A stretch of 59,760 nt of DNA from contig CABUHI010000011.1 of the NCBI GenBank assembly GCA_902491345.1, positions 1 through 59,760 on the forward strand. Reading direction: 5' to 3'. How positions within the stretch are numbered: position 1 is the stretch's first letter; each line of letters starts with the position of its first letter. Below are positions 8,036 through 16,473 of this stretch, in pieces. Below the pieces are notes generated by a model that saw only the letters and a list, made by a program, of their open reading frames with translations, did not search any database and was not told the DNA's origin. This DNA is from an uncultured Collinsella sp. (GTDB taxonomy: Bacteria; Actinomycetota; Coriobacteriia; Coriobacteriales; Coriobacteriaceae). A program made the position numbers and the translations under genes.

Positions 8036-9268
8036 CTAGACTCCGTATTTCGTCTTTATGTCCCTTGAGAATGAATCGTAGTCTTCATAGAGCCCCTCTC
8101 TGCTTTCATCCTCGGCGTGGCTTACACGTTCAAGGAGCTTATCCTTTGGGGCCTCTTTTGTTATTGCGGCCTCGCTATCGGGTATTGTGGATTGCAAGAA
8201 TAGTTCTAGAGCATGGACGTCTTTGAGTATGTAGCCCGTCGAACGACCCGCCCCTGTTTTTTCGATTGCGCTGCAACTAACAAGCTGACTGAGGGTTCGT
8301 TTAACGGTAACCTCGCTGATATCGGGGCAGTTGGATCGGATGTCTGATTTCTTAATGACGCCGGGTCTCTGTTGAAATAGAACGGCGATGCGCGCTTGCT
8401 TCGACATGGGACGAGTGCTTGATTCAATTAAGGTACGCTGTTCGAGCTGTCGGTAGGCGGCCAGGGTTGTTCCGAGCATGAAACGGATAAAGGGTGCTTC
8501 GGTGTTTTGATTTTCATTCCATCCAGTGGAGCTTGCAGCGAGGGCGTTGTAGTAAAGCGCTTTGTTGTCTTCAATAAGTCGTTCGATGCTGATGTAACGC
8601 GCAACGTCGTATCCAGTCTTTTCGAGCAGCAGCGTTGTAAGGAGCCGGCTCATCCTGCCATTGCCATCGTTGAAGGGATGAATACTGACAAAATCGAAGA
8701 TAAAGCGGAGCGATATAAGGAGGGGATCGCAAACTTGGCGAGATAAAGCATCGTTGAGGGACTGGCAGGCTTCTTTAATAAGTCCCGGGGTTGCTAGAGC
8801 CGAAGGGGGCCTAAAGCGCACAAATCGATTACCTTGATCGTCAATGGAGACGATTTCGTTATCGCTATCCTTCCAATGGCCTCCATACGAGATTGCCGTG
8901 TGCGCCATGAGGTCACGATGCAACTGCAGAATGACCGATGGCGTTACGGGAATGGAATCGTGTTGCTCGTGAATAAGCGACAGCACATCTCGGTATCCAG
9001 CGATTTCTTCCTCTGCGCGGGAGCTTGGCTTGGCGGAATACGCCATGATCGCTTTGAGTCTTTTTTGGGTGGTAACAATTCCTTCAAGTCCGTTGGAGGA
9101 TCGGGTGCTTTGGATCTTAGCCTCCTCCATTAGGGACGATAGAAGCTCGGGTTTGACTTGACTCAGAGCAAGCTGTCGGCCTTTATGCTCGCGTATCGAG
9201 AGGAGGAGGTTGGTGATTGGAGTTGCTTCGAGTTCCGCTGGGACTGTGGTGTAATCGAACTGGCGCAT
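8036..9268 (-). CDS. Fic-domain protein with C-terminal winged helix
   Basis: A 410-residue Fic protein. The catalytic motif HPFNDGNGRMSR (197-208) is intact, so AMP transfer to a protein target is plausible. An N-terminal autoinhibitory motif of the class II type, S58-NGL-E62-G63, precedes the core. Residues about 290-355 look like a winged helix (KSDIRSNCPDISEVTVKRTL). The gene has a GAAAGGAGC ribosome site. Directly upstream are four copies of TTTC(G/A)(G/A)TATCA in an inverted arrangement (9277-9351), suggesting autoregulation through the winged helix. No separate antitoxin gene is evident. It sits as a single cargo gene between the deoR remnant and a palindrome array. Confidence 0.9.
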   Translation of the reverse strand: MRQFDYTTVPAELEATPITNLLLSIREHKGRQLALSQVKPELLSSLMEEAKIQSTRSSNGLEGIVTTQKRLKAIMAYSAKPSSRAEEEIAGYRDVLSLIHEQHDSIPVTPSVILQLHRDLMAHTAISYGGHWKDSDNEIVSIDDQGNRFVRFRPPSALATPGLIKEACQSLNDALSRQVCDPLLISLRFIFDFVSIHPFNDGNGRMSRLLTTLLLEKTGYDVARYISIERLIEDNKALYYNALAASSTGWNENQNTEAPFIRFMLGTTLAAYRQLEQRTLIESSTRPMSKQARIAVLFQQRPGVIKKSDIRSNCPDISEVTVKRTLSQLVSCSAIEKTGAGRSTGYILKDVHALELFLQSTIPDSEAAITKEAPKDKLLERVSHAEDESREGLYEDYDSFSRDIKTKYGV

Positions 9269-9276
9269 GCGGCTCC

Positions 9277-9351
9277 TTTCGGTATCACGAACATACTTTC
9301 GATATCATAATACCATTAAATGATACCGAAAGTATGTTCGTGATACTGAAA
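9277..9351. promoter_or_regulatory. large inverted repeat upstream of fic
   Basis: Arms 9277-9307 and 9321-9351 (31 bases, two mismatches) flank 13 A+T-rich bases. Each arm has two direct copies of TTTC(G/A)(G/A)TATCA 20 bases apart. It begins 8 bases upstream of the Fic start and overlaps its ribosome site region. Confidence 0.8.
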
Positions 9352-9409
9352 ACAAGGAAAGAGGCGCGCTTCACAGCTGCTTGGAAAGCGCGGATTTGAC
9401 TATCCAATT

Positions 9410-9627
9410 GTCTCAATCAGTAACGGTTGGGACCGAAAAACTCGGCCAAACGTTACAGATTGAGATTGTTTGGATTGGTTCGAACGTTTGTCTTGATCTG
9501 TAACGGTTAGACGGCCAAAAGCGAGTCAGATGTTACAGATCGAGATGTTTCGAACCGGGTGCCCCCGTTCATCTCGATCTGTAACAATTGGGGCCGAAAA
9601 TCCCTGCTAGATATTACAGATCGAGAC
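9410..9627. repeat. 57-bp palindrome array, three units
   Basis: Units at 9410-9466, 9490-9546 and 9571-9627 with 23- and 24-base gaps. Same ends (GTCTC.ATC.GTAAC / TTACAGAT.GAGA) and centre (GACCGAAAAACTCGG) as the other arrays. It lies between the fic promoter and the terminator of the first bgl gene. Confidence 0.92.
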
Positions 9628-9650
9628 AAATGATTCGCTCGGGCTCACCA

Positions 9651-9698
9651 AAAACAAAAAGGCCGCATGCGAACCCGTGGAGGGATTCGCATGCGGCC
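9651..9698 (-). terminator. intrinsic terminator of bgl cassette 1
   Basis: On the minus strand GGCCGCATGCGAA pairs with TTCGCATGCGGCC and is followed by TTTTTGTTTTT. Confidence 0.88.
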
Positions 9699-9720
9699 GA
9701 CAGGGAGTATGCGGCAAAAG

Positions 9721-11142
9721 TTAGGCCATGAGCAGGCCGGTCTCCGCGACGTTCTTGTACCAGTACGCGCTCGCCTTGGGATAGCGCTTCTGGGTCTCAA
9801 AGTCGATGTAGAACAGGCCGTAGCGCTTGTTGTAGCCGTTGGTCCAGGAGAACTGGTCCTGCAGCGACCACACAAAGTAACCGTCGACGTTTACGCCGCC
9901 GTCGATTGCCTTGAGGATCCACGCGAGATGCTGACGCATGTAGTCGATACGAGGGGCGTCATCGATAAAGCCATCCTCGAAGTCGTCCTTATAGCCCATG
10001 CCGTTCTCGGTGATGTAGATCTTCTTGTAGTTGGGGTAATCGTTCTTAATGCGGAGCAGCAGGTCGTAGAGGCCCTCGGGATAGATAATCCAGTCCCAAT
10101 CGGTGGTGGGTACGCCTTCGCGCACGCATGACTCGCCCACGCCCTTGAGGAACCAGCGCGAGGAGCCCTTGTCGCCGGTGCCATTGTGGTTGATGTCGTT
10201 TTCGCCCTCGGCGGCACGCAGGAACTGGCACTTGTAGGTGTTGACGCCCAGGCAATCGTTGTAGGGGAGCGCGGCGGTCAGCGCGGCGATGTCCTCGTCG
10301 CGGACGTCGAGCTCGCCGCCGGCGATATGGGCCAGCTTGGTCGCAGCCTCCATGGTGTCGGCTGCATAGTGGCCGCGGAAGGTGGCGTCGAGTACCCAGC
10401 GGTTGTTGATGACATCGGCCATGCGAGCTGCCTCGCAGTCGGCGGCGTTGTTGGGGTCGAGGGGATACTTGGGCTCCAGGTTCTGGACAATGCCGATCTC
10501 GCCCTCAAAGCCGCCCTCGTGGAAGGCGACGACAGCCTTGGCGTGGGCCACCATCATGTTGTGCATAAGCTGGAAGGCCTTGTCCAGGCGATACTTCTCG
10601 CCGTGCGGCCAGTTGCCGACGATAAAGCTGCCCTCGGCGGTCGCGGGAATCTCGTTAAAGGTAAACCAGTGCTTGACCTCGGTAAACTCGGCAAAGCAGA
10701 ACTTGGCGTACTCGACAAAGGCGTCGATCGTCGTGCGCGTCAAGAAGCCCTCGCCGCCGTTCTGGTAAAAGGCCTCGGGCGTATCGAAGTGATCGAGCGT
10801 GACATAGGGGATAACGCCAGCTTTGTTGCAGGTAGCAAAGAGCTCGTGATAGAAGGCAACACCCTCGGGGTTAATCTCGCCGGTGCCGTTGGGGAAGATG
10901 CGGCTCCAAGCGATGGAGACGCGAATGCCGTTAATGCCGAAGCGCCGGCACAGGTCGATATCGACCGGATACTTGTTGTAGAAATCGCTTGCGGGGTCGG
11001 GGGAGAAGCGACCCTGAGCAGCCAGGAAATCGTCCCAGGGCACTTTGCCCTTGCCGTGCGTGCGGGTCTCACCCTCAACCTGGTAAGCGGCGGTGGCGCC
11101 GCCAAACACAAAGCCGTCGGGGAACTGCATGGGGTTGGTCAT
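9721..11142 (-). CDS. GH1 6-phospho-beta-glycosidase (LacG-like), cassette 1
   Basis: Cytoplasmic hydrolase of PTS-phosphorylated beta-glycosides, 473 residues, the normal GH1 length. Acid/base Glu164 is in WFTFNEI and nucleophile Glu379 in YITENG. The 6-phosphate pocket Ser432, Lys439 and Tyr441 is present in FSWTNGYNKRYG. The Trp433 after Ser432 matches LacG-type 6-phospho-beta-galactosidases rather than BglA-type glucosidases, so a galactoside is favoured, not proven. It is downstream of the PTS gene at 11219-12997 (76-base gap holding a hairpin), and likely under the LacI at 13273. Confidence 0.92.
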   Translation of the reverse strand: MTNPMQFPDGFVFGGATAAYQVEGETRTHGKGKVPWDDFLAAQGRFSPDPASDFYNKYPVDIDLCRRFGINGIRVSIAWSRIFPNGTGEINPEGVAFYHELFATCNKAGVIPYVTLDHFDTPEAFYQNGGEGFLTRTTIDAFVEYAKFCFAEFTEVKHWFTFNEIPATAEGSFIVGNWPHGEKYRLDKAFQLMHNMMVAHAKAVVAFHEGGFEGEIGIVQNLEPKYPLDPNNAADCEAARMADVINNRWVLDATFRGHYAADTMEAATKLAHIAGGELDVRDEDIAALTAALPYNDCLGVNTYKCQFLRAAEGENDINHNGTGDKGSSRWFLKGVGESCVREGVPTTDWDWIIYPEGLYDLLLRIKNDYPNYKKIYITENGMGYKDDFEDGFIDDAPRIDYMRQHLAWILKAIDGGVNVDGYFVWSLQDQFSWTNGYNKRYGLFYIDFETQKRYPKASAYWYKNVAETGLLMA

Positions 11143-11176
11143 GAGTCATCCTTTCTGTGGGATACGAATAGGGAGA

Positions 11177-11203
11177 GGTGCCCGAACTGGGGATCCGGGC
11201 ACC
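11177..11203 (-). other. intercistronic hairpin between PTS and bgl (cassette 1)
   Basis: GGTGCCCG and CGGGCACC form an 8-bp stem around an 11-base loop between the PTS stop and the bgl start. It has no T-run. Comparable hairpins occur in the other two cassettes. Confidence 0.55.
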
Positions 11204-11218
11204 AACAGAGGGAGGTAA

Positions 11219-12997
11219 CTAGTCGAGGTTCTCGCGGAGCCACTTGATGGCGCCGGCGGGGTCGCGAGTAAGGTCGATATATTCCTTACCGCGCGGAGCG
11301 AGCAGCTTAATGCCCAGGCGATCGGTGTCGGCCTTCATGTCGTTGTAGTAGCTACGAACCTGCGGGGCGAGCACGATAACGTCGTACTGATCCATGATGG
11401 CAGTGTGCTGGCCATAGGCGCCTGCGGAGGAAGCGATGTTCTCTCCGGTCTGTGCGGCACCTTCCTTGATGGCGTTGGCAAGCATGGCAGAGGTGCCGGC
11501 GCCGGCGCACAGGACGAGGACCTTCAGGCCATCGACGTCCTTCTTAGCGGATACGTCGGCGGCGGGCTCGGGCTGATCGGCGACAGGCTTGCTGTCGGCG
11601 GCAGCGGCGGTCGGCTCGACGGAAGCGGTAGTCTGTTCGACAGCGGGCGCAGAGGTGCTGGCGGCGATGGTGGCAGCACCATCGGACTCGAGACCCAGCT
11701 CGGCGGCGCGCTCGGCCTCCTGGTCGCAGAGCAGCTTATCGTATGCCTTCAAGAACGGCAGGTAGATGATGGCGTCCAGCAAGATGATGATCGCGACAAA
11801 TACCAGGGCAATAAGCTGGAAGTTCGTGGTGATGAAAATGCCGATGGGGGCGGGGGTGGCCCAAGGCACCACGAAGGAGAAGCCGTTCATGCCCACGTTA
11901 TCGATAAAGAACTTGGCAACACTCACGTTGACGCAGCCGGCGGCAACAAAGGGGATGAGCATGTAGGGGTTAAGGATCATCGGCGCGCCAAAGAGCAGCG
12001 GTTCGTTGACGGCGAAGGCAACAGGAACGATCGAGGCCTTGCCGACGGCTTTGAGTTGCTTGGACTTCATAAAGAGAATCAGCAGAAGCGGCACGATGAA
12101 CGTGGCGCCGGTGCCGCCGAACTCACCCACGAGCGACATGTTAAAGGTGAGGGAGTGGGCGGGGTGGCCGCCTGCCAGCAGAACCTGCAGGTTTTCGGCC
12201 TGGTTGGCAAGACGGATGGGGTCGATGCCCGGCTGGACGATCGAGGGGCCGTGGACGCCGATGAACCAGAAGAACGCGGTGGCTGCCTGGATAAGGATAA
12301 GGCCAGGATAGGTTTCTGCAGCGGTGAAGAGCGGGGAGAGCAGTTTGATAAGCAGCTCGGAGAACGGAACGCCCATGAGGTTGCGCACAATGACATCGAC
12401 GATGCCGCAGATGATGACGGCGCCGCCAAAGGGGATGATGTCGCGGAAGTTCTGAGCGATGGCGCCCGGAACCTCCTTGGGCAGCTTAATGGTCAGATCG
12501 CGCGAGACGCAGAATTTATAGACCCACACGGTAATGAACGCGGCGATATAGGCCGAGAACAGACCGCGCGTACCCATGCTGGTGCAATCGAAGACCGAAA
12601 GCTCGGAGCCGTCGAGCTTGGTGGTGAACTGCGTAACAGCGAGCAAAAGCATGCTGCACTGGGCAGCAACCATGGTGGAGCCGTCGTTGAGCACCTTGCC
12701 GGCGGGCATACGACGGTTCATGGAAGCCGTGAAGTTCTTGGCGGTGGTGCCGGCAACCATGATGCCCATGACACCCATGGTGAAGTTGTAGAGCTTGTTG
12801 CACCAGTCGATGAGCGGCTGGGGCAGCGTGATGCCGACTACGCCGGGAAGGGTGGCAATGAGCAGAAAGATCGAAGAGGTGAGGACAATGGGCATGCACC
12901 CAAGGAATCCGTCCTTGATGGCCTGGAGGTATATGTTCCTCGAGATCTTCTCAAAGAACGGCTGATGCTTTTCGAGCATCTTTACGATGGCGTCCAT
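11219..12997 (-). CDS. PTS lactose/cellobiose-family EIICB, cassette 1
   Basis: A 592-residue permease with the IIC domain at about 1-430 (MDAIVKMLEKHQPFF start, VNEPLLFGAPMILNPY) and a IIB domain near 490-592 with Cys497 in VLVLCAGAGTSAML. Between them is an Ala/Ser/Pro/Val-rich linker of about 60 residues, longer than in the 5801 paralogue. AAGGAG precedes the start. It is first in an operon with the GH1 gene at 9721 and diverges from the LacI at 13273, with operator 13101-13120 between. It needs EIIA in trans (24418 candidate). Confidence 0.92.
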   Translation of the reverse strand: MDAIVKMLEKHQPFFEKISRNIYLQAIKDGFLGCMPIVLTSSIFLLIATLPGVVGITLPQPLIDWCNKLYNFTMGVMGIMVAGTTAKNFTASMNRRMPAGKVLNDGSTMVAAQCSMLLLAVTQFTTKLDGSELSVFDCTSMGTRGLFSAYIAAFITVWVYKFCVSRDLTIKLPKEVPGAIAQNFRDIIPFGGAVIICGIVDVIVRNLMGVPFSELLIKLLSPLFTAAETYPGLILIQAATAFFWFIGVHGPSIVQPGIDPIRLANQAENLQVLLAGGHPAHSLTFNMSLVGEFGGTGATFIVPLLLILFMKSKQLKAVGKASIVPVAFAVNEPLLFGAPMILNPYMLIPFVAAGCVNVSVAKFFIDNVGMNGFSFVVPWATPAPIGIFITTNFQLIALVFVAIIILLDAIIYLPFLKAYDKLLCDQEAERAAELGLESDGAATIAASTSAPAVEQTTASVEPTAAAADSKPVADQPEPAADVSAKKDVDGLKVLVLCAGAGTSAMLANAIKEGAAQTGENIASSAGAYGQHTAIMDQYDVIVLAPQVRSYYNDMKADTDRLGIKLLAPRGKEYIDLTRDPAGAIKWLRENLD

Positions 12998-13100
12998 AGA
13001 GCTCCTTTGCTACTTGATGCGCGATGCATGTGGATGGAACTGGTCGTCGATGGATGGTCAGGACTGCCCGGAAGCCTTCCTGCTTAAGGAAGGCATTGCG

Positions 13101-13135
13101 AAATGACAACGTTGTCATTTCGTTAATGACAACGT
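13101..13135. promoter_or_regulatory. LacI operator of cassette 1
   Basis: Perfect 20-base palindrome AAATGACAACGTTGTCATTT (13101-13120) followed by a half site AATGACAACGT (13125-13135), in the 275-base divergent region. A CCGGTGAATGG box lies at 13188. Confidence 0.75.
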
Positions 13136-13272
13136 AAGACATTTTTGGAAGAGCAACAAGGATATACGGGCGAGCGGTCGATATTGTCCGGTGAATGGTT
13201 GATTTATCAGTCAGGCAGGTAGTGTATGCTAGAACGCAAAAAACAAGCGATAGAGAACCGAGTGGAGAAGCA

Positions 13273-14283
13273 GTGGCAACGATGGACAAGAAAAACGTCT
13301 CGATGAACGATGTGGCGATTGCCGCGGGTGTTTCTCTCAAGACGGTGTCGCGCGTGATCAACGAGCCCGATAGCGTGCGAGAGTCGACACGCGATAAGGT
13401 CCATTCCGCAATGGAGGCGCTTGGGTTCCGGGCGAACTTTGCCGCGCGTTCACTCAAGTTGGGCCGTTACGGGTGCATCGGCGTGGTGATGTTCCACTTG
13501 TCGGGCGGCGCCGTGGACATGATTGACGGTATCGCCGATGCCGCCGAAGAACGCGGCTTTGCGCTCACGATGATTAAGAAGCGCGCGGGGGAGAAGATGA
13601 CCCTTGCCGAAGCGGCGCGCAGGATGTCGCAGCTGCCTGTTGATGGCATGATCTTCAACCTGCGTCAGATGGTTGATGACTTTGATACCTTTGAGGCACC
13701 GAAGGACCTCAAGACGGTGATTATCACACCGATGGAACATCCTACCTGCTCCACCGTCAGTGACGATCAAGAGGGCGGCGCGCGCATGGCGTGCGAGTAC
13801 TTCTTGAATCACGGGCACAAGAACGTGTACTTCGTCTCTGGTAAGAAAGAAGCGCTGTCGAGCCAGTGCCGTATGAAAGGTTGGCGAGCGGCACTCGAGG
13901 CGCATGGCATTGAGCCGCCCGAGCCTCTGCAAGGCGATTGGAATGCGGATAGTGGCTATGCCGCGGGCCTTGTGCTTGCCGATAAAGCCGATTGCACGGC
14001 GGTCCTCGCTGCTAACGACTGCATGGCAAACGGCGTGATGATGGCTCTACGTGACAAAGGGCTCAGTGTGCCCGACGACGTGTCCGTGATCGGCTTTGAT
14101 GACGAGCTTTACAAGACGATTCCCAACTCGATTCTGACGTCGGTGAAGTTCCGTCACCGCGAGCTGGGCGTCCGTGCGCTTAACGAGGTCGTCGCAGGTC
14201 TGGAAGCCCCGAGCTCCAGAAGCCGTACGCTCGTCTCGGGCGTGTTGGTCGAACGTTCCAGCGTAAAGGACCAGCGGGCGTAG
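13273..14283 (+). CDS. LacI-family repressor, cassette 1
   Basis: Helix-turn-helix VSMNDVAIAAGVSLKTVSRV near residues 9-28, then a periplasmic-binding-like sensor domain ending VSVIGFDDELYKTIPNS, about 336 residues in all. GTG 13273 is chosen because GGAGAA lies just upstream; ATG 13282 is also possible. It is divergent from the PTS-bgl operon and is probably its autoregulated repressor through the palindrome at 13101-13120. A palindrome array starts 18 bases after its stop. Confidence 0.9.
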   Translation: MATMDKKNVSMNDVAIAAGVSLKTVSRVINEPDSVRESTRDKVHSAMEALGFRANFAARSLKLGRYGCIGVVMFHLSGGAVDMIDGIADAAEERGFALTMIKKRAGEKMTLAEAARRMSQLPVDGMIFNLRQMVDDFDTFEAPKDLKTVIITPMEHPTCSTVSDDQEGGARMACEYFLNHGHKNVYFVSGKKEALSSQCRMKGWRAALEAHGIEPPEPLQGDWNADSGYAAGLVLADKADCTAVLAANDCMANGVMMALRDKGLSVPDDVSVIGFDDELYKTIPNSILTSVKFRHRELGVRALNEVVAGLEAPSSRSRTLVSGVLVERSSVKDQRA

Positions 14284-14300
14284 GGTTTTTCGGCCCGTTC

Positions 14301-14437
14301 GTCTCAATCTGTAACAGTTAGGACCGAAAAACTCAGCTAAATATTACAGATTGAGATATTTCTGCTCGGGCGTTCTGTTTGTCTCGATCTGTAACAGCTA
14401 GGATCCAAAAACTCGGCTAGATGTTACAGATTGAGAT
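14301..14437. repeat. 57-bp palindrome array, two units
   Basis: Units 14301-14357 and 14381-14437, 23 bases apart, between the convergent ends of the LacI gene of cassette 1 and the PTS gene of cassette 2. The second unit has a 16-bp outer stem and an inner CTAG/CTAG stem. Confidence 0.92.
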
Positions 14438-14463
14438 GAACAGGAGGGCGGGTGCGGTCTAAA

Positions 14464-14508
14464 CAAAATGGCCCGCGCATCACGCATCGATGCATGGGCC
14501 ATTTTTTG
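14464..14508. terminator. bidirectional intrinsic terminator
   Basis: AAATGGCCC pairs with GGGCCATTT, with T-runs on both strands (TTTTTTG on plus, TTTTGTTT on minus). It ends the PTS gene of cassette 2 on the minus strand. Confidence 0.75.
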
Positions 14509-14536
14509 TCTGCGAGCGGCAGGTGGCGTCAGCGTC

Positions 14537-16297
14537 TTATGCCTTGAGGTTTTCCTCGATCCAGGCGACGGCACCCTTGGGATCCTTAGTGAGGTCGATG
14601 TACTGTTTGCCCTTGGGCGACAGCAGCGTGATGCCCAGGCGGTCGGTGTCGGCCTTCATCTCGTTGTAATAGGTGCGAACCTGCGGAGCCAGGACGATGA
14701 CGTTGTACTGGTCCATGATGGCGTAGTGGCTGCCGTAGGCACCGGCGTTGGCGGTAATGTCGATGCCCAGCTCGTCGGCGCCTTCCTTAAGCGCGTTGGC
14801 GAGCAGTGCAGAGGTGCCGGCGCCAGCGCACAGAACCAGAACCCTCAGATCCTTGCCCTTAAGGGCGGACGGAGCTGCGGAGGCCTCGGTGGCAGAAGCG
14901 GTCTCGACAACAGGAGCCTCAACGGCGGGGGCGGCAGCGGTCTTGACGGCCTTGGTCTCCTCGGCCTCTTCTTCGGCCAGGGTCTCGGCCTCCTGCTTGC
15001 ACAGGACGTTGTCGTAGGCCTTGCAGAACGGGTAGTAGATCAAGAAGTCAACGACCAGCAGGACGACAACCAGGACCAGAGAGATCGGCTGGAAGTTGGT
15101 GTCGATGAAGGTGCCGATCGGTCCGGGGAGTGCCCACGGCATGGCATAGATAAAGCCGTTCATGCCCAAAAAGTCGATGAAGAACTTACCAATGAGGACG
15201 TTGGCCACGGGGGCAAACAGGAACGGGATCAGGAAGTACGGGTTGAGGATGATGGGCGCGGCGAACAGCAGCGGCTCGTTGACGGCGAACATCACGGGTA
15301 CGACAGAGGCTTTGCCGACGGCCTTGAGCTGCTTGGAGCGCATAAAGAGCAGGAAGATGATCGGGACAATGAACGTGGCGCCGGTGCCGCCGAGTTCGCC
15401 GATGTAGTTACCGAAGTTCTCGGTCAGGGCGAGGGCGGGGTGACCGCCGGCCTGCAGCGTGGCGAGGTTGGTGGTGATGTTGCCAAACAGCGCGGCGTTG
15501 AGGGCAGGCTTAACGACCGAGGGGCCGTGGATGCCCATGAACCAGAACAGCGGGATCATGAACCAGATGAGGGCGAGGCCGGCGTAGGAATCGGCAGCGG
15601 CGAACAGCGGGCTCACCAGCGTGGAGATGACGTTGGCAAACGGGACGGCCAAGCAGGTGCGGCAGATAACGTCGATGACGGCGACAAACAGGATGGAGAA
15701 GCTGAAGGCGAAGATGTCGCGGAAGTTCTGGGCGATGGCGCCGGGGACTTCTTTGGGCAGCTTGATGGTGATGTCTCGCTTAATGCAGAAGGCATAGATG
15801 TTGACCGTGGCAAATGCGGCGACAAAGGAGCTCAGCAGGCCCTTGGTGCCCATGTTGTCGGTAAAGAACACCGAGACATCGGCGCCGTCGATCTTGGCAC
15901 TCGTCTGGGTAACGGCCAAGATGAGCATAGCGCACATGGCGGCGACCATGGTGCTCGTGGCGTTGATGGCCTTGCCGGCAGGCATGCGGCGGTTCTTGGA
16001 GCCGGTCAGCGCGCTTGCGGTGGTGCCGGCGACCATGATGCCCACGACGCCCATCGTGAAGTTGTAAACCTTGTTGCAGAAGTTCACGACGTCGACGTTC
16101 CACCAGTCGGGCAGCGTAAAGCCGACGACCGTGGCGACAACGCCCGGCAGGGTCGAAATAAGCAGGAAGACAGAAGAAGACAGGATGATGGGCATTGCTG
16201 CCAAAAAGCCGTCTTTAATGGCCTGAAGGTAGATGTTCTTAGAGACCTTGTCGAAGTACGGCTGACCTTTCTCCAAGAACTTAACGATCGATTCCAT
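14537..16297 (-). CDS. PTS lactose/cellobiose-family EIICB, cassette 2
   Basis: A 586-residue permease with start MESIVKFLEKGQPYF, IIC landmarks MGIHGPSVV and VNEPLLFAAPIILNPY, and a IIB domain with Cys490 in VLVLCAGAGTSALL. An Ala/Glu/Thr-rich linker joins them. GAGGAG lies upstream of the start. Here the PTS gene is downstream of its GH1 partner (16474-17922), the reverse of cassettes 1 and 3. Control is probably by the LacI at 18258. EIIA must be supplied in trans. Confidence 0.92.
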   Translation of the reverse strand: MESIVKFLEKGQPYFDKVSKNIYLQAIKDGFLAAMPIILSSSVFLLISTLPGVVATVVGFTLPDWWNVDVVNFCNKVYNFTMGVVGIMVAGTTASALTGSKNRRMPAGKAINATSTMVAAMCAMLILAVTQTSAKIDGADVSVFFTDNMGTKGLLSSFVAAFATVNIYAFCIKRDITIKLPKEVPGAIAQNFRDIFAFSFSILFVAVIDVICRTCLAVPFANVISTLVSPLFAAADSYAGLALIWFMIPLFWFMGIHGPSVVKPALNAALFGNITTNLATLQAGGHPALALTENFGNYIGELGGTGATFIVPIIFLLFMRSKQLKAVGKASVVPVMFAVNEPLLFAAPIILNPYFLIPFLFAPVANVLIGKFFIDFLGMNGFIYAMPWALPGPIGTFIDTNFQPISLVLVVVLLVVDFLIYYPFCKAYDNVLCKQEAETLAEEEAEETKAVKTAAAPAVEAPVVETASATEASAAPSALKGKDLRVLVLCAGAGTSALLANALKEGADELGIDITANAGAYGSHYAIMDQYNVIVLAPQVRTYYNEMKADTDRLGITLLSPKGKQYIDLTKDPKGAVAWIEENLKA

Positions 16298-16410
16298 AGT
16301 TCACGCTCCTCTTTGCATGAAATCTTAATGGCATGGACGTTGAAAACCTATATGGTCTCCCGCTTGCTAAAAGCCCGGGTGCAGGCGGGGTCGGTCCCAG
16401 GGGGAGAGAG

Positions 16411-16447
16411 GGGAGCGGCTGGGTTTGTATCGCATAGGGCCGCTCCC
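16411..16447 (-). other. intercistronic hairpin between bgl and PTS (cassette 2)
   Basis: GGGAGCGGC and GCCGCTCCC form a 9-bp stem in the 176-base gap between the GH1 stop and PTS start. On the minus strand it is followed by a C/T tract rather than a clean T-run, so partial termination or mRNA processing are both possible. Confidence 0.5.
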
Positions 16448-16473
16448 TTCTCGGGGGAAAGCGAGGCGATGCG

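Noticed and set aside
8036..9268. Fic protein as part of a two-gene toxin-antitoxin pair
   Set aside because: No small antitoxin ORF adjoins it and the inhibitory motif is inside the same protein, so a one-gene class II Fic is the simpler reading.
9410..9627. CRISPR-like array
   Set aside because: The period is regular, but the repeated part is a 57-bp palindrome, the gaps are 23-24 bp and resemble one another, there are only two or three units per site, and no cas genes are present.
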